Source: Clostridia bacterium
GTDB lineage: Bacteria; Bacillota; Clostridia; Oscillospirales; Acutalibacteraceae
Length of the DNA stretch: 43,147 bases
Direction: 5' to 3'
NCBI GenBank assembly: GCA_017410195.1
Contig: JAFQRF010000020.1
Span: forward strand, 1 to 43,147
How positions within the stretch are numbered: the first letter of the stretch is position 1; the number at the start of each line of letters is the position of its first letter. The translations under genes and the position numbers were made by a program. This document shows, piece after piece, positions 9,541 through 18,475 of the stretch. The notes under the pieces were generated by a model that searched no databases, was not told where the DNA came from, and saw nothing but the letters and a program-made list of their open reading frames with translations.

Positions 9541-9640
9541 TGCCGCATATTCGGGGCGGGCATAGCTATGCCCAAAAACAGATTTAATCTGTGCCTCCGG
9601 TAACCCACTTATAAGAGTTACAGAATAGCGAGTCTTAAAG
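9541..9640 (+). promoter_or_regulatory. Probable ribosomal protein L21 leader
   Basis: The roughly 115-nt leader between the promoter and rplU folds into several hairpins: GGGCATAGCTATGCCC (9558-9573), ACAGATTTAATCTGT (9578-9592), and GTAAC/GTTAC (9600-9604 with 9617-9621). Its place directly before rplU and its ending match the Firmicutes L21 leader family, an autoregulatory structure thought to bind L21. The call rests on position and fold; a covariance-model scan would settle it. Confidence 0.72.
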
Positions 9641-9658
9641 AAAAGGAATGAAAATCCG

Positions 9659-9970
9659 ATGTACGCAATTATCGAAACAGGCGGCAAGCAGTATAAGGTT
9701 GAAGCCGGCGATGTAATTTTCATCGAAAAGCTTGGCGCAGAAGAAGCAAGCGAGTACACCTTTGACAAGGTTATCGCAGTTGGAACCGACGACGGTATCA
9801 CCGTTGGCGCACCCTATGTAGCAGGTGCAAGCGTTTCAGCAAAGATTGTCAAGAACGGCAAGGCAAAGAAAATTACCGTTATGACCTACAAGCCCAAGAA
9901 GAACTCAAAGAGAAAGATGGGCCACAGACAGCCTTACACCAAGGTTGAAATCTCTGCTATCAACGCATAA
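9659..9970 (+). CDS. rplU: 50S ribosomal protein L21
   Basis: L21 binds 23S rRNA in the large subunit. The 103-residue product starts [14 protein letters not shown] and ends with the basic [17 protein letters not shown] block that is the family signature. AAAAGGA precedes the ATG. It heads the standard Firmicutes rplU-prp-rpmA operon. Confidence 0.98.
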   Translation: MYAIIETGGKQYKVEAGDVIFIEKLGAEEASEYTFDKVIAVGTDDGITVGAPYVAGASVSAKIVKNGKAKKITVMTYKPKKNSKRKMGHRQPYTKVEISAINA

Positions 9971-9981
9971 GAATTTTTACC

Positions 9982-10299
9982 ATGATTAGGGTTAAATTCT
10001 TAATCGGTAACAAACAACTCACAGGCTTTGAAATCAGAGGTCACGCGATGTTTGCCGAAAACGGCAGCGATGTTGTCTGTGCGGCAGTTTCTTCGGCGGC
10101 TTATATGGCGGCGAACACGTTAACCGAAATCGTCGGTGCAAAAGCCGATGCAAGCGCGCAGGACGGAATGATGCGTGTAATCCTCATTCAGCCCGATGAG
10201 CAGACGGAAACGGTACTCAGAGGTCTGGAGCTTCATTTGACGGAGCTTTCAAAGCAATATCCCGAAAACATTAAAATAATCTACGGAGGTGTAAAGTAA
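9982..10299 (+). CDS. prp: Ribosomal-processing cysteine protease Prp
   Basis: Prp removes the N-terminal extension of ribosomal protein L27 in Firmicutes and related bacteria. The 105-residue protein has the catalytic pair His21 (in RGHA) and Cys33 (in DVVCAAVS) in the usual spacing. It lies between rplU and rpmA, as in B. subtilis (ysxB), and its stop overlaps the rpmA start in TAATG. The 11 nt between the rplU stop and this ATG hold no recognisable Shine-Dalgarno sequence, so it may depend on ribosomes ending rplU. Its substrate is encoded by the next gene. Confidence 0.95.
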   Translation: MIRVKFLIGNKQLTGFEIRGHAMFAENGSDVVCAAVSSAAYMAANTLTEIVGAKADASAQDGMMRVILIQPDEQTETVLRGLELHLTELSKQYPENIKIIYGGVK

Positions 10300-10583
10300 T
10301 GCTTAAGATAAATGTACAGCTTTTCGCTCATAAGAAAGGTATGGGTTCAACCCGTAACGGCCGTGATTCAGAGTCAAAGAGACTCGGCGCTAAGAGAGCT
10401 GACGGTCAGTTTGTTCTTGCAGGTAACATCCTTGTAAAGCAGAGAGGTACTCACATCCATCCCGGCAACAATGTCGGCAGAGGTTCGGATGATACTCTCT
10501 TCGCACTCATCGACGGAACAGTTAAGTTCGAGCGTATGGGTAAGGACCGCAAGAAGGTAAGCGTTTACGCTGTTGAGCAGTAA
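10299..10583 (+). CDS. rpmA: 50S ribosomal protein L27 with Prp-cleaved extension
   Basis: L27 reaches towards the peptidyl transferase centre. The 94-residue precursor begins [10 protein letters not shown] followed by [14 protein letters not shown]; the first ten residues match the extension that Prp removes, with cleavage expected after Phe-Ala. GGAGGTG (10285-10291) precedes the start, which overlaps the prp stop by one base. Confidence 0.98.
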   Translation: MLKINVQLFAHKKGMGSTRNGRDSESKRLGAKRADGQFVLAGNILVKQRGTHIHPGNNVGRGSDDTLFALIDGTVKFERMGKDRKKVSVYAVEQ

Positions 10584-10600
10584 TTACTGAAAATGATAAA

Positions 10601-10629
10601 GGACACAGTCAATCGGCTGTGTCCTTTTT
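10601..10629. terminator. Bidirectional terminator between rpmA and uvrA
   Basis: GGACACAG (10601-10608) and CTGTGTCC (10617-10624) make an 8-bp stem extended by G-T and G-C pairs, followed by TTTTTG on the + strand. On the - strand TTTATCATTTT follows it. The uvrA stop is 3 nt to the right. Confidence 0.92.
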
Positions 10630-10631
10630 GT

Positions 10632-13460
10632 TTATTTCTTCAAAACCTCTTTCAAATACATACCCGTATAGGATTTTTTGCATTTTGCAACCTCTTCGGG
10701 GGTGCCTTGTGCAACGATTTTTCCGCCGCCGCTGCCGCCCTCGGGTCCGAGGTCGATAATGTGGTCGGAAACTTTGATAACATCAAGATTATGCTCAATA
10801 ACTATAACCGTGTTGCCCTTGTCAACAAACCTCTGCAGCACGTCAATAAGTCTGTGAACATCGGCAGTGTGAAGACCCGTTGTCGGCTCGTCAAGGATAT
10901 AAACGGTTTTGCCCGTCGAAATTTTTGAAAGCTCGGTTGCGAGCTTCACTCTCTGCGCTTCGCCGCCGGAAAGAGTTGTTGCCGGCTGTCCGATTTTGAT
11001 ATATCCGAGACCGACATCATAAAGAGTTTTGATTTTACGGTGGATTTTCGGAATGCTTTCAAAGAAATTCATTCCCTCCTCAACCGTCATTTCAAGAACA
11101 TCGTGGATGCTCTTACCCTTATATTTTACCTCAAGTGTTTCTCTGTTGTATCTCTTGCCGCCGCAGACCTCACACGGCACATAAATGTCGCTCATAAAGT
11201 GCATTTCGATTTTAACTATGCCGTCACCCTGGCAGGCTTCACATCTGCCGCCCTTGACATTGAACGAAAAACGGTTTGCCTTGTAGCCTTTTTTCTTTGA
11301 ATCAACGGTTGATGCAAAAAGCTCGCGGATATCGTTGAAAACTCCCGTGTAGGTTGCAGGATTCGAACGGGGAGTTCGTCCGATGGGGGATTGGTCAATG
11401 TTGATAACTTTATCAAGATGCTCGGTACCCGTGATTTTATCATGGTCACCGGGCTTTTTCTTTGCGTTGTTGAGTTCGGTTGCAAGATATTTATTAAGGA
11501 TTTCGTTGACAAGTGAGGATTTGCCCGACCCCGAAACGCCCGTTACGCTGATGAATTTTCCGAGAGGAAACTCAACGTCAATATTTTTGAGGTTGTTTTC
11601 TCTTGCTCCGTGAATAATGAGCGATTTGCCGTTGCCTTCTCTGCGATTTTCGGGAAGGGGGATATATTTTTTACCGCTGAGGTACTGACCTGTAATGGAT
11701 TTTTCACAGTTCATAATATCATCAACATCGCCGCAGCAGACGATTTCACCGCCGTGAATGCCTGCTCCGGGTCCGACATCAACAATGTAGTCCGCAGCTC
11801 TCATGGTTTCTTCGTCATGCTCAACAACAATAAGTGTGTTGCCGAGGTCGCGCAATTCCTGTAAAGTTTTCAGTAACTTTGAGTTGTCACGCTGATGAAG
11901 TCCTATGCTCGGCTCATCGAGTATATAAAGAACGCCCATGAGCGATGAACCGATTTGCGTTGCGAGACGGATTCTCTGCGCTTCGCCGCCCGAAAGGGTA
12001 GCGGATGAACGGGCAAGGGTAAGATAATTCAGACCGACACTTGAAAGAAAGTTCAGCCTGCTTCGGATTTCTTTTATTATCTGCTCGGCGATCATCAAAT
12101 CTCTTTCGCTGAGAGTCAGGCTGTCGAGGAACTCAATCTCTTCATCTATGGGCTTGTTGACGAATTCGTCAATATTGATGCCGCCGACCGTGACACCGAG
12201 TGACTCCTTACGCAACCTTGCGCCGCCGCATTCGGGACATTTTACGCTTGACATATAGCCTTCGATTTCAGCTCGTGACCATTCACTTGTTGTTTCTTTG
12301 TAACGGCGTTCGAGATTATTGATAATTCCCTCAAAATCGGTCATATAAGTGCCGCTGCCGTATTCACTTCTGCGTTCAAGCTTAATTTTTTTGCCGCCCG
12401 TACCGTAGAAAATAATATCCTTTGCTTTCTTTGAAAGGTCTTTGAACGGGGTGTCGAGCGAAAAATCATAAGCATTTGCGATTCCTTCATAATACATCTG
12501 AGCAATCGTTCCGCCGTCGGCTGCTGACCAGCCGCTCGCTTTTATTGCCCCGTCACGGATAGAAAGACTTTCGTCAGGTACAACCATTTTCGGGTCAACC
12601 TTCATGAATACGCTCAGACCCGTACACTTCGGGCATGCGCCGAACGGATTGTTGAATGAAAATGAACGGGGTTCAAGTTCTTCAATGCTGACTCCGTGTT
12701 CAGGGCAGGCATAGTTAAGGGAATAGAGCATTTCTTCTCCGCCGATAACATCAATCATCAACAGACCGTCGGTGAGGTTGGTTGCTGTTTCTATTGAATC
12801 GGCAAGTCTTGAACGTATGCCGTCTTTAATAACAAGGCGGTCAACGATAACCTCAATATTGTGCTTTATATTCTTTTCCAGTTTAATATCTTCGGATAAA
12901 TCATAGGTGATTCCGTCAATGCGCACTCTTGCAAATCCGCTTTTGCGGATTGAGTCAAGCTCCTTGACATATTCGCCCTTTTTGCCTCTTGCAATGGGTG
13001 CCATAACTTGAATTTTTGTTCCTTCTTCAAGAGAGAGAACCTGCGTTGTTATGTCGTCAACTGTCTGACGGCTGATTTCCCTTCCGCATTCGGGGCAGTG
13101 GGGAATACCGATTCTTGCGTAGAGCAGACGCAGATAGTCGTAAATTTCAGTGACCGTGCCGACGGTTGAACGAGGATTTTTGGATGTTGTTTTCTGGTCG
13201 ATTGAAATGGCAGGGGAAAGACCTTCAATGCTCTCAATGTTCGGTTTTTCCATCTGACCGAGGAACTGCCTTGCATATGACGACAGGGATTCAACATATC
13301 TTCGCTGTCCCTCGGCGTAGATTGTATCAAAGGCAAGCGAGGATTTTCCCGAACCTGAAAGACCCGTGAAAACAACAAGCTTATCACGGGGAATTGTTAT
13401 ATCAACATTTTTAAGATTATGCTCTTTGGCGCCCTTAACGGTTAAATTTTTTATTGCCAT
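10632..13460 (-). CDS. uvrA: Excinuclease ABC subunit A
   Basis: UvrA is the damage-sensing ABC ATPase of nucleotide excision repair; it loads UvrB onto lesions. The 942-residue protein contains two ATPase modules: Walker [10 protein letters not shown] (33-41) and a second GVSGSGKSS, two LSGGEAQR signatures, and zinc-finger cysteines ([13 protein letters not shown], and CEACQGDG with CEVCGGKR). I chose the ATG reading MAIKNL because AGAGGT sits 8 nt upstream; a longer reading overlaps uvrB and has no site. It starts 1 nt after the uvrB stop, so it shares the uvrB promoter and its LexA box. Confidence 0.98.
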   Translation of the reverse strand: MAIKNLTVKGAKEHNLKNVDITIPRDKLVVFTGLSGSGKSSLAFDTIYAEGQRRYVESLSSYARQFLGQMEKPNIESIEGLSPAISIDQKTTSKNPRSTVGTVTEIYDYLRLLYARIGIPHCPECGREISRQTVDDITTQVLSLEEGTKIQVMAPIARGKKGEYVKELDSIRKSGFARVRIDGITYDLSEDIKLEKNIKHNIEVIVDRLVIKDGIRSRLADSIETATNLTDGLLMIDVIGGEEMLYSLNYACPEHGVSIEELEPRSFSFNNPFGACPKCTGLSVFMKVDPKMVVPDESLSIRDGAIKASGWSAADGGTIAQMYYEGIANAYDFSLDTPFKDLSKKAKDIIFYGTGGKKIKLERRSEYGSGTYMTDFEGIINNLERRYKETTSEWSRAEIEGYMSSVKCPECGGARLRKESLGVTVGGINIDEFVNKPIDEEIEFLDSLTLSERDLMIAEQIIKEIRSRLNFLSSVGLNYLTLARSSATLSGGEAQRIRLATQIGSSLMGVLYILDEPSIGLHQRDNSKLLKTLQELRDLGNTLIVVEHDEETMRAADYIVDVGPGAGIHGGEIVCCGDVDDIMNCEKSITGQYLSGKKYIPLPENRREGNGKSLIIHGARENNLKNIDVEFPLGKFISVTGVSGSGKSSLVNEILNKYLATELNNAKKKPGDHDKITGTEHLDKVINIDQSPIGRTPRSNPATYTGVFNDIRELFASTVDSKKKGYKANRFSFNVKGGRCEACQGDGIVKIEMHFMSDIYVPCEVCGGKRYNRETLEVKYKGKSIHDVLEMTVEEGMNFFESIPKIHRKIKTLYDVGLGYIKIGQPATTLSGGEAQRVKLATELSKISTGKTVYILDEPTTGLHTADVHRLIDVLQRFVDKGNTVIVIEHNLDVIKVSDHIIDLGPEGGSGGGKIVAQGTPEEVAKCKKSYTGMYLKEVLKK

Positions 13461-13461
13461 T

Positions 13462-15420
13462 TTATTTACCTCTTCTGAGCTTTTCGATTCTGTCACGCAG
13501 ATAAGCGGCATGCTCGAATTCGAGAATCTTTGCAGCTGCCTTCATCTCGGCAGTGAGTTTTACAATCATCGCCTCGCGCTCTTTTTTGCTCATTTTTGAA
13601 ATTGATTTTTCTTCGCCGTCTTTGGATGAAATTTCAATGATGTCGTAAACATCTTTGACGATGGTTTGAGGCGTAATGCCGTGTTCTTCATTATATTTTA
13701 TCTGTTTTTCACGGCGGCGTACGGTTTCGGATATCGCTCTTTCCATTGACGGAGTGACAGAATCCGCATACATGATAACTGTGCCTTCCGCGTTTCGTGC
13801 AGCTCTGCCGATAGTCTGAATAAGCGATGTTTCGGAGCGCAGGAAGCCTTCTTTATCCGCATCGAGAATCGCAACAAGCGAAACCTCGGGGATGTCAAGA
13901 CCTTCACGAAGAAGGTTGATGCCGATAAGCACATCAAAATCACCCAGTCGCAGACCTCGGATGATTTCCATTCGTTCGAGTGTATCTATATCGTGGTGCA
14001 TATAGCGGACCTTGATATCGAGATTTTCAAGATAATCCGTCAAATCCTCCGCCATGCGTTTTGTCAGAGTTGTAATAAGCACACGCTCGCCTTTTGCTGT
14101 TCTTGCGTTAATCTCGGAAACAAGGTCGTCAATCTGACCCTCGGTCGGGCGCACCGATATTTCAGGGTCAAGCAGACCTGTCGGTCTTATGACTTGTTCT
14201 GCAATCTGTGCGCTTTTTTCTTTTTCGAATTCACCCGGCGTTGCGCTGACGAACACTTTCTGACCTGTTCTTTCGTAGAATTCATCAAATGTCAGCGGAC
14301 GGTTATCGTAAGCCGAGGGCAGACGGAAGCCGAACTCAATCAGGCTTTCTTTTCTTGCTCTGTCGCCGCCGTACATTGCTCTTACCTGAGGCAGAGTGAC
14401 ATGTGATTCGTCAACAAAAAGAAGATAATCATCGGGAAAATAGTTGAGAAGCGTAAACGGTGACGAGCCTGCGGGTCTGCCGGACATGATTCTCGAATAG
14501 TTTTCAATACCCTTACAGAATCCCGTTTCACGCAGCATTTCGATGTCGTATTCCGTGCGCTGCCGAATTCTCTGCGCTTCCAAAAGCTTGCCGTTTTCTT
14601 CGAAAAACTTAACTCTGTCAAGCATTTCGCCGTAAATTTGTGTTATTGAACGCTCCATTTTTTCGGGTGCGATAACATAGTGGGATGCAGGATAAATTGC
14701 TGCATGTGAAAGCACGCTTTTAACCTGACCCGTAAGTGCGTTTATCTCGCTTATGCGGTCAATTTCGTCGCCGAAAAATTCAACTCTGATTCCGTTTTCG
14801 TTTGAATAAACGGGGAAAATTTCAACAACATCGCCCCTGACACGGAATTTGTTGCGGCTGAAGTCTATATCATTTCTTTCGTACTGAATCGAAACAAGCT
14901 TTTCTATCAGCTCATCGCGGCTTTTCTCCATGCCTGTACGCAGAGAAATAACCATGCTTCGGTAGTCAATCGGGTCGCCGAGAGTGTAAATGCATGAAAC
15001 GCTGGCAACGATAATAACGTCACGCCTTTCCGAAAGGGCAGAGGTTGCCGAATGGCGGAGCTTATCGATTTCATCGTTGACGGCGGAGTCTTTTTCAATA
15101 TAAGTATCCGTTGTGGGAATATATGCTTCGGGCTGATAATAGTCATAATAAGAAACAAAATATTCGACTGCGTTCTCAGGAAAAAACTCACGGAATTCGG
15201 TGCAAAGCTGTGCAGCGAGAGTTTTATTGTGAGCCAGAATAAGCGTAGGTCGGTTGACCTTCTCGATGATGTTTGCCATCGTGAAAGTCTTTCCCGAGCC
15301 GGTAACGCCGAGAAGGGTCTGCTCGGCATAGCCCTTGTTAATTCCGTCAACAAGCTCTGCGATTGCCTGAGGCTGGTCGCCAGTGGGCTTGTATTTTGAA
15401 TGAAGTTTGAATTTATCCAT
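13462..15420 (-). CDS. uvrB: Excinuclease ABC subunit B
   Basis: UvrB verifies DNA damage and recruits UvrC. The 652-residue protein has the helicase Walker A GVTGSGKT (38-45), the beta-hairpin region [14 protein letters not shown], helicase motifs such as DESH and IGRAAR, and a C-terminal UVR motif that contacts UvrC. GGGAGA precedes the ATG. It heads a two-gene operon with uvrA. uvrC is not in the window. Confidence 0.98.
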   Translation of the reverse strand: MDKFKLHSKYKPTGDQPQAIAELVDGINKGYAEQTLLGVTGSGKTFTMANIIEKVNRPTLILAHNKTLAAQLCTEFREFFPENAVEYFVSYYDYYQPEAYIPTTDTYIEKDSAVNDEIDKLRHSATSALSERRDVIIVASVSCIYTLGDPIDYRSMVISLRTGMEKSRDELIEKLVSIQYERNDIDFSRNKFRVRGDVVEIFPVYSNENGIRVEFFGDEIDRISEINALTGQVKSVLSHAAIYPASHYVIAPEKMERSITQIYGEMLDRVKFFEENGKLLEAQRIRQRTEYDIEMLRETGFCKGIENYSRIMSGRPAGSSPFTLLNYFPDDYLLFVDESHVTLPQVRAMYGGDRARKESLIEFGFRLPSAYDNRPLTFDEFYERTGQKVFVSATPGEFEKEKSAQIAEQVIRPTGLLDPEISVRPTEGQIDDLVSEINARTAKGERVLITTLTKRMAEDLTDYLENLDIKVRYMHHDIDTLERMEIIRGLRLGDFDVLIGINLLREGLDIPEVSLVAILDADKEGFLRSETSLIQTIGRAARNAEGTVIMYADSVTPSMERAISETVRRREKQIKYNEEHGITPQTIVKDVYDIIEISSKDGEEKSISKMSKKEREAMIVKLTAEMKAAAKILEFEHAAYLRDRIEKLRRGK

Positions 15421-15443
15421 AAATTTTCTCCCGTCAGCATTAT

Positions 15444-15455
15444 GAACAAATGTTC
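15444..15455. promoter_or_regulatory. LexA (SOS) box of uvrBA
   Basis: GAACAAATGTTC is a perfect GAAC-N4-GTTC palindrome, the core of the Gram-positive LexA operator. It begins 6 nt downstream of the -10 box of the - strand promoter, so bound LexA would cover the transcription start. Confidence 0.9.
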
Positions 15456-15461
15456 TAATTG

Positions 15462-15490
15462 ATTATATCACAATTTTTTTTAGTTGTAAA
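15462..15490 (-). promoter_or_regulatory. Sigma-A promoter of uvrBA
   Basis: Read on the - strand: TTTACA (15485-15490), a 17-nt spacer and TATAAT (15462-15467). It is divergent from the rfbA promoter. Confidence 0.85.
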
Positions 15491-15559
15491 CCGTTATTTG
15501 AAATTATTTTATCTTTATAACAAAATTCATAAACAAATATCTTATTTCGGCTTTGTTTG

Positions 15560-15588
15560 TTGACAATTTCAACAAAAGGTGATATTAT
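15560..15588 (+). promoter_or_regulatory. Sigma-A promoter of rfbA-rfbC
   Basis: TTGACA (15560-15565), a 17-nt spacer and TATTAT (15583-15588). The transcript would have a leader of about 47 nt. Confidence 0.85.
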
Positions 15589-15641
15589 TGTCTAAAGATG
15601 TTGCGGCAAATACATCTTCAATTTGAAACGGAGTGAATTAA

Positions 15642-16580
15642 TTGAAAGGTATCATTCTGGCGGGCGGTTCGGGAACAAGACTTTATCCTCTGACCATGGT
15701 AACCAGTAAACAGCTTCTGCCCGTTTATGACAAACCTATGATATATTATCCCCTGTCAACGCTTATGCTTTCAGGAATCAGAGAAATTCTTATTATTTCA
15801 ACGCCGACGGATACTCCGAGGTTTCAGGAGCTTCTCGGCAGCGGAAGACAGTTCGGTTTGAATCTTTCTTATGCTGTTCAGCAAAGCCCGGACGGACTTG
15901 CTCAGGCGTTTATTATCGGCGAAGAATTTATCGGCGATGATGATGTTGCAATGATTCTCGGCGACAATATTTTTTACGGCAACGGTCTCGGTCATATGCT
16001 CAGGCAGGCTGCAAAGAATAAAAACAGAGCAACCATTTTCGGCTATTACGTTGATAATCCGCAGGCTTTCGGTGTTGTTGAATTCGATGAAAACGGAGTT
16101 CCCGTTTCAATTGAAGAAAAGCCCGAGGTTCCCAAGTCGAATTATGCGGTAACGGGTCTTTATTTCTATGATAACAGAGTTGTTGAGTACGCAAAATCAC
16201 TCAAGCCTTCAAAGAGAGGCGAGCTTGAAATAACCGATATCAACCAGATGTATCTTGAAAACGGAGACCTTGATATCAAACTCATGGGCAGAGGCTTTGC
16301 ATGGCTTGATACCGGAACGGTTGAAAGTCTTACCGATGCGGCGAATTTTATCAGAACGGTTGAAAAGCTCCAGGGTATCAAAATTTCCGCACCCGAAGAA
16401 ATTGCATATAACATGCGTTGGATAAGTCGGGAGGCTTTGCTTCGTTCTGCGGAAAAATACGGTAAATCGTCCTACGGTCAGCATCTCAGGTCTGTTGCGG
16501 AGGGTAAGATACTTTATTCAACAAATAAGCCGGGCGAAAGACCTTGCTGGGGTACGGAGGGAAAAAATGAAGCTGAATGA
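15642..16580 (+). CDS. rfbA: Glucose-1-phosphate thymidylyltransferase
   Basis: RfbA/RmlA joins dTTP and glucose-1-phosphate to dTDP-glucose, the first step of dTDP-L-rhamnose synthesis. The 312-residue protein starts [18 protein letters not shown] and has [17 protein letters not shown], the metal-site LGDNIFYG and EEKPEVPKS. The start is TTG at 15642, with GGAGTG 6 nt upstream; no ATG lies in a better position. About 20 residues are added at the C-terminus compared with typical family members. Its last 14 nt overlap rfbC. rfbB and rfbD, needed for the full pathway, are not in this window. Confidence 0.95.
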   Translation: MKGIILAGGSGTRLYPLTMVTSKQLLPVYDKPMIYYPLSTLMLSGIREILIISTPTDTPRFQELLGSGRQFGLNLSYAVQQSPDGLAQAFIIGEEFIGDDDVAMILGDNIFYGNGLGHMLRQAAKNKNRATIFGYYVDNPQAFGVVEFDENGVPVSIEEKPEVPKSNYAVTGLYFYDNRVVEYAKSLKPSKRGELEITDINQMYLENGDLDIKLMGRGFAWLDTGTVESLTDAANFIRTVEKLQGIKISAPEEIAYNMRWISREALLRSAEKYGKSSYGQHLRSVAEGKILYSTNKPGERPCWGTEGKNEAE

Positions 16581-17118
16581 AACCGCAATCAGCGGAGTTT
16601 TTGAAGCGGAGCCGCAGGTTTTCGGCGATAACCGCGGCTGGTTTTGCGAAACATATTCAAAAAAAGAGTTTGAAAAAGTCGGCATAAACGCCGACTTTGT
16701 TCAGGATAACCGTTCTTTTTCAGCAAAAAAAGGAACTCTCAGAGGTCTGCATTGCCAGAAGAATCCCATGGCGCAGGCAAAACTTGTTTCCTGCATTAAA
16801 GGCGCAATTCTTGATGTTGCTGTCGATATAAGAAAAGGTTCACCGACCTATATGAAATGGGTTGCCGTTGAACTCAGCGAAGAGAATAAGAAGATGCTTT
16901 TTATTCCGAAGGGTTGCCTTCACGGCTTTGTAACGCTGACGGACGATGTTGAAATCGCATATAAGGTTGATGAATTTTATTCGCCTGAGAATGACAGAAG
17001 CGTTTGCTTCAGCGACCCTGAAATCGGAGTTGAATGGGGTGTAACAGACCCTGTTCTTTCCGAAAAAGATAAAAATGCGCCGCTGCTTAAAGACAGCGAC
17101 GTTGATTTTGAATTCTAA
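16567..17118 (+). CDS. rfbC: dTDP-4-dehydrorhamnose 3,5-epimerase
   Basis: RfbC/RmlC epimerises dTDP-4-keto-6-deoxyglucose at C3 and C5. The 183-residue cupin shows [12 protein letters not shown], the catalytic-histidine motif [15 protein letters not shown] and the [16 protein letters not shown] strand. ATG 16567 has GGAGG just upstream, inside the end of rfbA; earlier in-frame starts lie deep in rfbA. The overlap implies coupled translation. Confidence 0.95.
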   Translation: MKLNETAISGVFEAEPQVFGDNRGWFCETYSKKEFEKVGINADFVQDNRSFSAKKGTLRGLHCQKNPMAQAKLVSCIKGAILDVAVDIRKGSPTYMKWVAVELSEENKKMLFIPKGCLHGFVTLTDDVEIAYKVDEFYSPENDRSVCFSDPEIGVEWGVTDPVLSEKDKNAPLLKDSDVDFEF

Positions 17119-17197
17119 AATTTTCCTGCAAATCAAAGAATAAAGCAGTTGTTTCGGCTCATAATAAATTCGAAAAGCGATTAAGGAGTTGAAACGA

Positions 17198-17422
17198 ATG
17201 CTTGATAAAATTTCACTGGCCCTTGTAATTATCGGTGCTCTTAACTGGGGCAGCATAGGTCTGTTTCAGTTTGATATCGTTGCATGGATTTTCGGCGGTC
17301 AGGGCGCAATTCTCAGCAGAATTGTCTATACGCTTGTTGCCCTTGCAGGTGTCTGGTGTGTGTCACTTCTTTTCAGAGACACCGAAAGCCTTGTTGAAAC
17401 CGGCACGGACGATATACAGTAA
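17198..17422 (+). CDS. DUF378 small membrane protein
   Basis: This 74-residue protein carries the DUF378 pattern: KISLALVIIGALNWGSIGLF, then a short loop, then a second hydrophobic segment RIVYTLVALAGVWCVSLLF. Two membrane helices are likely. Function is unknown. AAGGAG (17183-17188) supports ATG 17198 over a TTG nine bases upstream. It follows rfbC by 79 nt with no clear promoter and ends at a strong terminator. Confidence 0.85.
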   Translation: MLDKISLALVIIGALNWGSIGLFQFDIVAWIFGGQGAILSRIVYTLVALAGVWCVSLLFRDTESLVETGTDDIQ

Positions 17423-17443
17423 AATTTCATATCAAAAAACGTA

Positions 17444-17470
17444 GGGGCGTCCTTTGGACGCCCGATTTTT
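17444..17470. terminator. Bidirectional terminator
   Basis: GGGCGTCC (17445-17452), loop TTT, GGACGCCC (17456-17463), then GATTTTTTAT. On the - strand TACGTTTTTTG follows, so it can also end the xre transcript. Confidence 0.9.
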
Positions 17471-17494
17471 TATAGGTGAATTGTTATACAAATA

Positions 17495-17776
17495 TTAAAG
17501 CTTTTTTAAATGTTCTGCAATATCATTTAATCCGGCTTGAATTTCGGAAATCTTTTTTTCAATTTTTTGTATTGCTAATGATTTATCGTCAGATCTGCCG
17601 ATCAAATAATCAGCACTTACATTGAAAAAATCACATAATTTAATTATTGCATAACTGTCAGGATTGGTTTTGCCTGTTTCGTAATTTGAAAGTGTTCTTT
17701 GGTCTATTCCGGTTGCTTCTGCAACGTCTGATTGTCTTAAATCTCTATCTTCACGAAGTTCTCGTATTTTGTTCAT
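17495..17776 (-). CDS. Xre-family HTH transcriptional regulator
   Basis: The 93-residue protein begins with a Cro/CI-type helix-turn-helix (about 1-60: IRELREDRDLRQSDVAEATG, then QRTLSNYETGKTNPD) and ends with a heptad-like amphipathic helix (about 66-93) that may drive dimerisation. GGAGGTG precedes the ATG. It faces the zinc-ribbon/TM2 gene across 115 nt that hold a palindrome over its own likely -10 box, so self-regulation and control of the neighbour are plausible inferences. The effector is unknown. Confidence 0.9.
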   Translation of the reverse strand: MNKIRELREDRDLRQSDVAEATGIDQRTLSNYETGKTNPDSYAIIKLCDFFNVSADYLIGRSDDKSLAIQKIEKKISEIQAGLNDIAEHLKKL

Positions 17777-17798
17777 TGAAGCACCTCCATCAAAAATT

Positions 17799-17816
17799 AT
17801 ACTAAAATAATAGTAT
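17799..17816. promoter_or_regulatory. Candidate operator for the Xre regulator
   Basis: ATACTAAAATAATAGTAT has perfect 6-bp half-sites (ATACTA/TAGTAT) around six bases. It overlaps ATTATA at 17796-17801, which reads TATAAT on the - strand and is the likely xre -10 box. A further half-site with the same flank, ATACTAAAAT, recurs at 17828-17837 inside the spacer of the + strand promoter. Assignment to this regulator is inferred from position. Confidence 0.65.
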
Positions 17817-17822
17817 ATTCTA

Positions 17823-17851
17823 TTGACATACTAAAATTTATCTTGTATAAT
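17823..17851 (+). promoter_or_regulatory. Sigma-A promoter of the zinc-ribbon/TM2 gene
   Basis: TTGACA (17823-17828), a 17-nt spacer and TATAAT (17846-17851), a perfect consensus match. An ATACTAAAAT half-site sits in the spacer. Confidence 0.9.
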
Positions 17852-17891
17852 TTGAATTGCAGAAAAAAATTAGTAAAACGGAGGATTGTCA

Positions 17892-18365
17892 ATGTATTGT
17901 AGAAACTGTGGAAGTGAAGTAGCTGAAAATGCTGTTGTGTGTGTAAAATGCGGAGTAGCAAGGGGCGCAGCATCAAATTTTTGTCCGAATTGCGGCAGCG
18001 AAACCAATAGGGATGCATCAGTATGTATTAATTGCGGAGTTGCTCTAAAAGCCGTTGCAAAGTCCGGCTTGAATTCTGATGAAAAAACAAAAATGGCTGC
18101 CGGATTACTGGCTATATTTTTGGGTCACATCGGAATGCATGAATTTTATTTAGGCTTCAACAAAAAAGCAAAGCCAAGAATTATTCTGACTGTTGCAGCT
18201 GTTGTTTTATATATATTAGGAAAAGTTTTGTGGCTGCTTGGAGGAAGTTTCCTAAAAACAGTAGGTATTTTAATCCTTTTGGGTGTATTAGTGTGGAATA
18301 TATTTGATGCAGTTAATATTTTCAAGGGAAAACGCACGGATGCAGACGGAAATGAGTTGGCATAG
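17892..18365 (+). CDS. Double zinc-ribbon TM2 domain membrane protein
   Basis: The 157-residue protein starts with two zinc ribbons, CRNCG...CVKCG and CPNCG...CINCG (about 4-50), followed by a TM2 domain: LLAIFLGHIGMHEFYLGF, a turn, and hydrophobic stretches to about residue 145. Two to three membrane helices are likely, with the ribbons probably in the cytoplasm. Function is unknown for this architecture. ATG 17892 has GGAGG 7 nt upstream. It is divergent from the Xre regulator and transcribed from a consensus promoter. Confidence 0.85.
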   Translation: MYCRNCGSEVAENAVVCVKCGVARGAASNFCPNCGSETNRDASVCINCGVALKAVAKSGLNSDEKTKMAAGLLAIFLGHIGMHEFYLGFNKKAKPRIILTVAAVVLYILGKVLWLLGGSFLKTVGILILLGVLVWNIFDAVNIFKGKRTDADGNELA

Positions 18366-18440
18366 TCTAACAAAGAAATCAATTTAGTAAGAATGTTTTT
18401 ATAACATTACAAAATCCTAAAATTTATCGAAATCAAAACA

Positions 18441-18475
18441 AAACCGCCGACTTGTAGAAGTCGGCGGTTTTGTTA
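18441..18475. terminator. Bidirectional terminator
   Basis: CCGCCGACTT (18444-18453), loop GTAG, AAGTCGGCGG (18458-18467): a perfect 10-bp stem flanked by AAA and TTTTGTTAT. It ends the TM2 gene on + and rqcH on -. Confidence 0.92.

Noticed and set aside
10593-15399. Plus-strand reading frames across uvrA and uvrB
   Set aside because: They lack ribosome binding sites and family motifs and are antisense shadows of the two repair genes.
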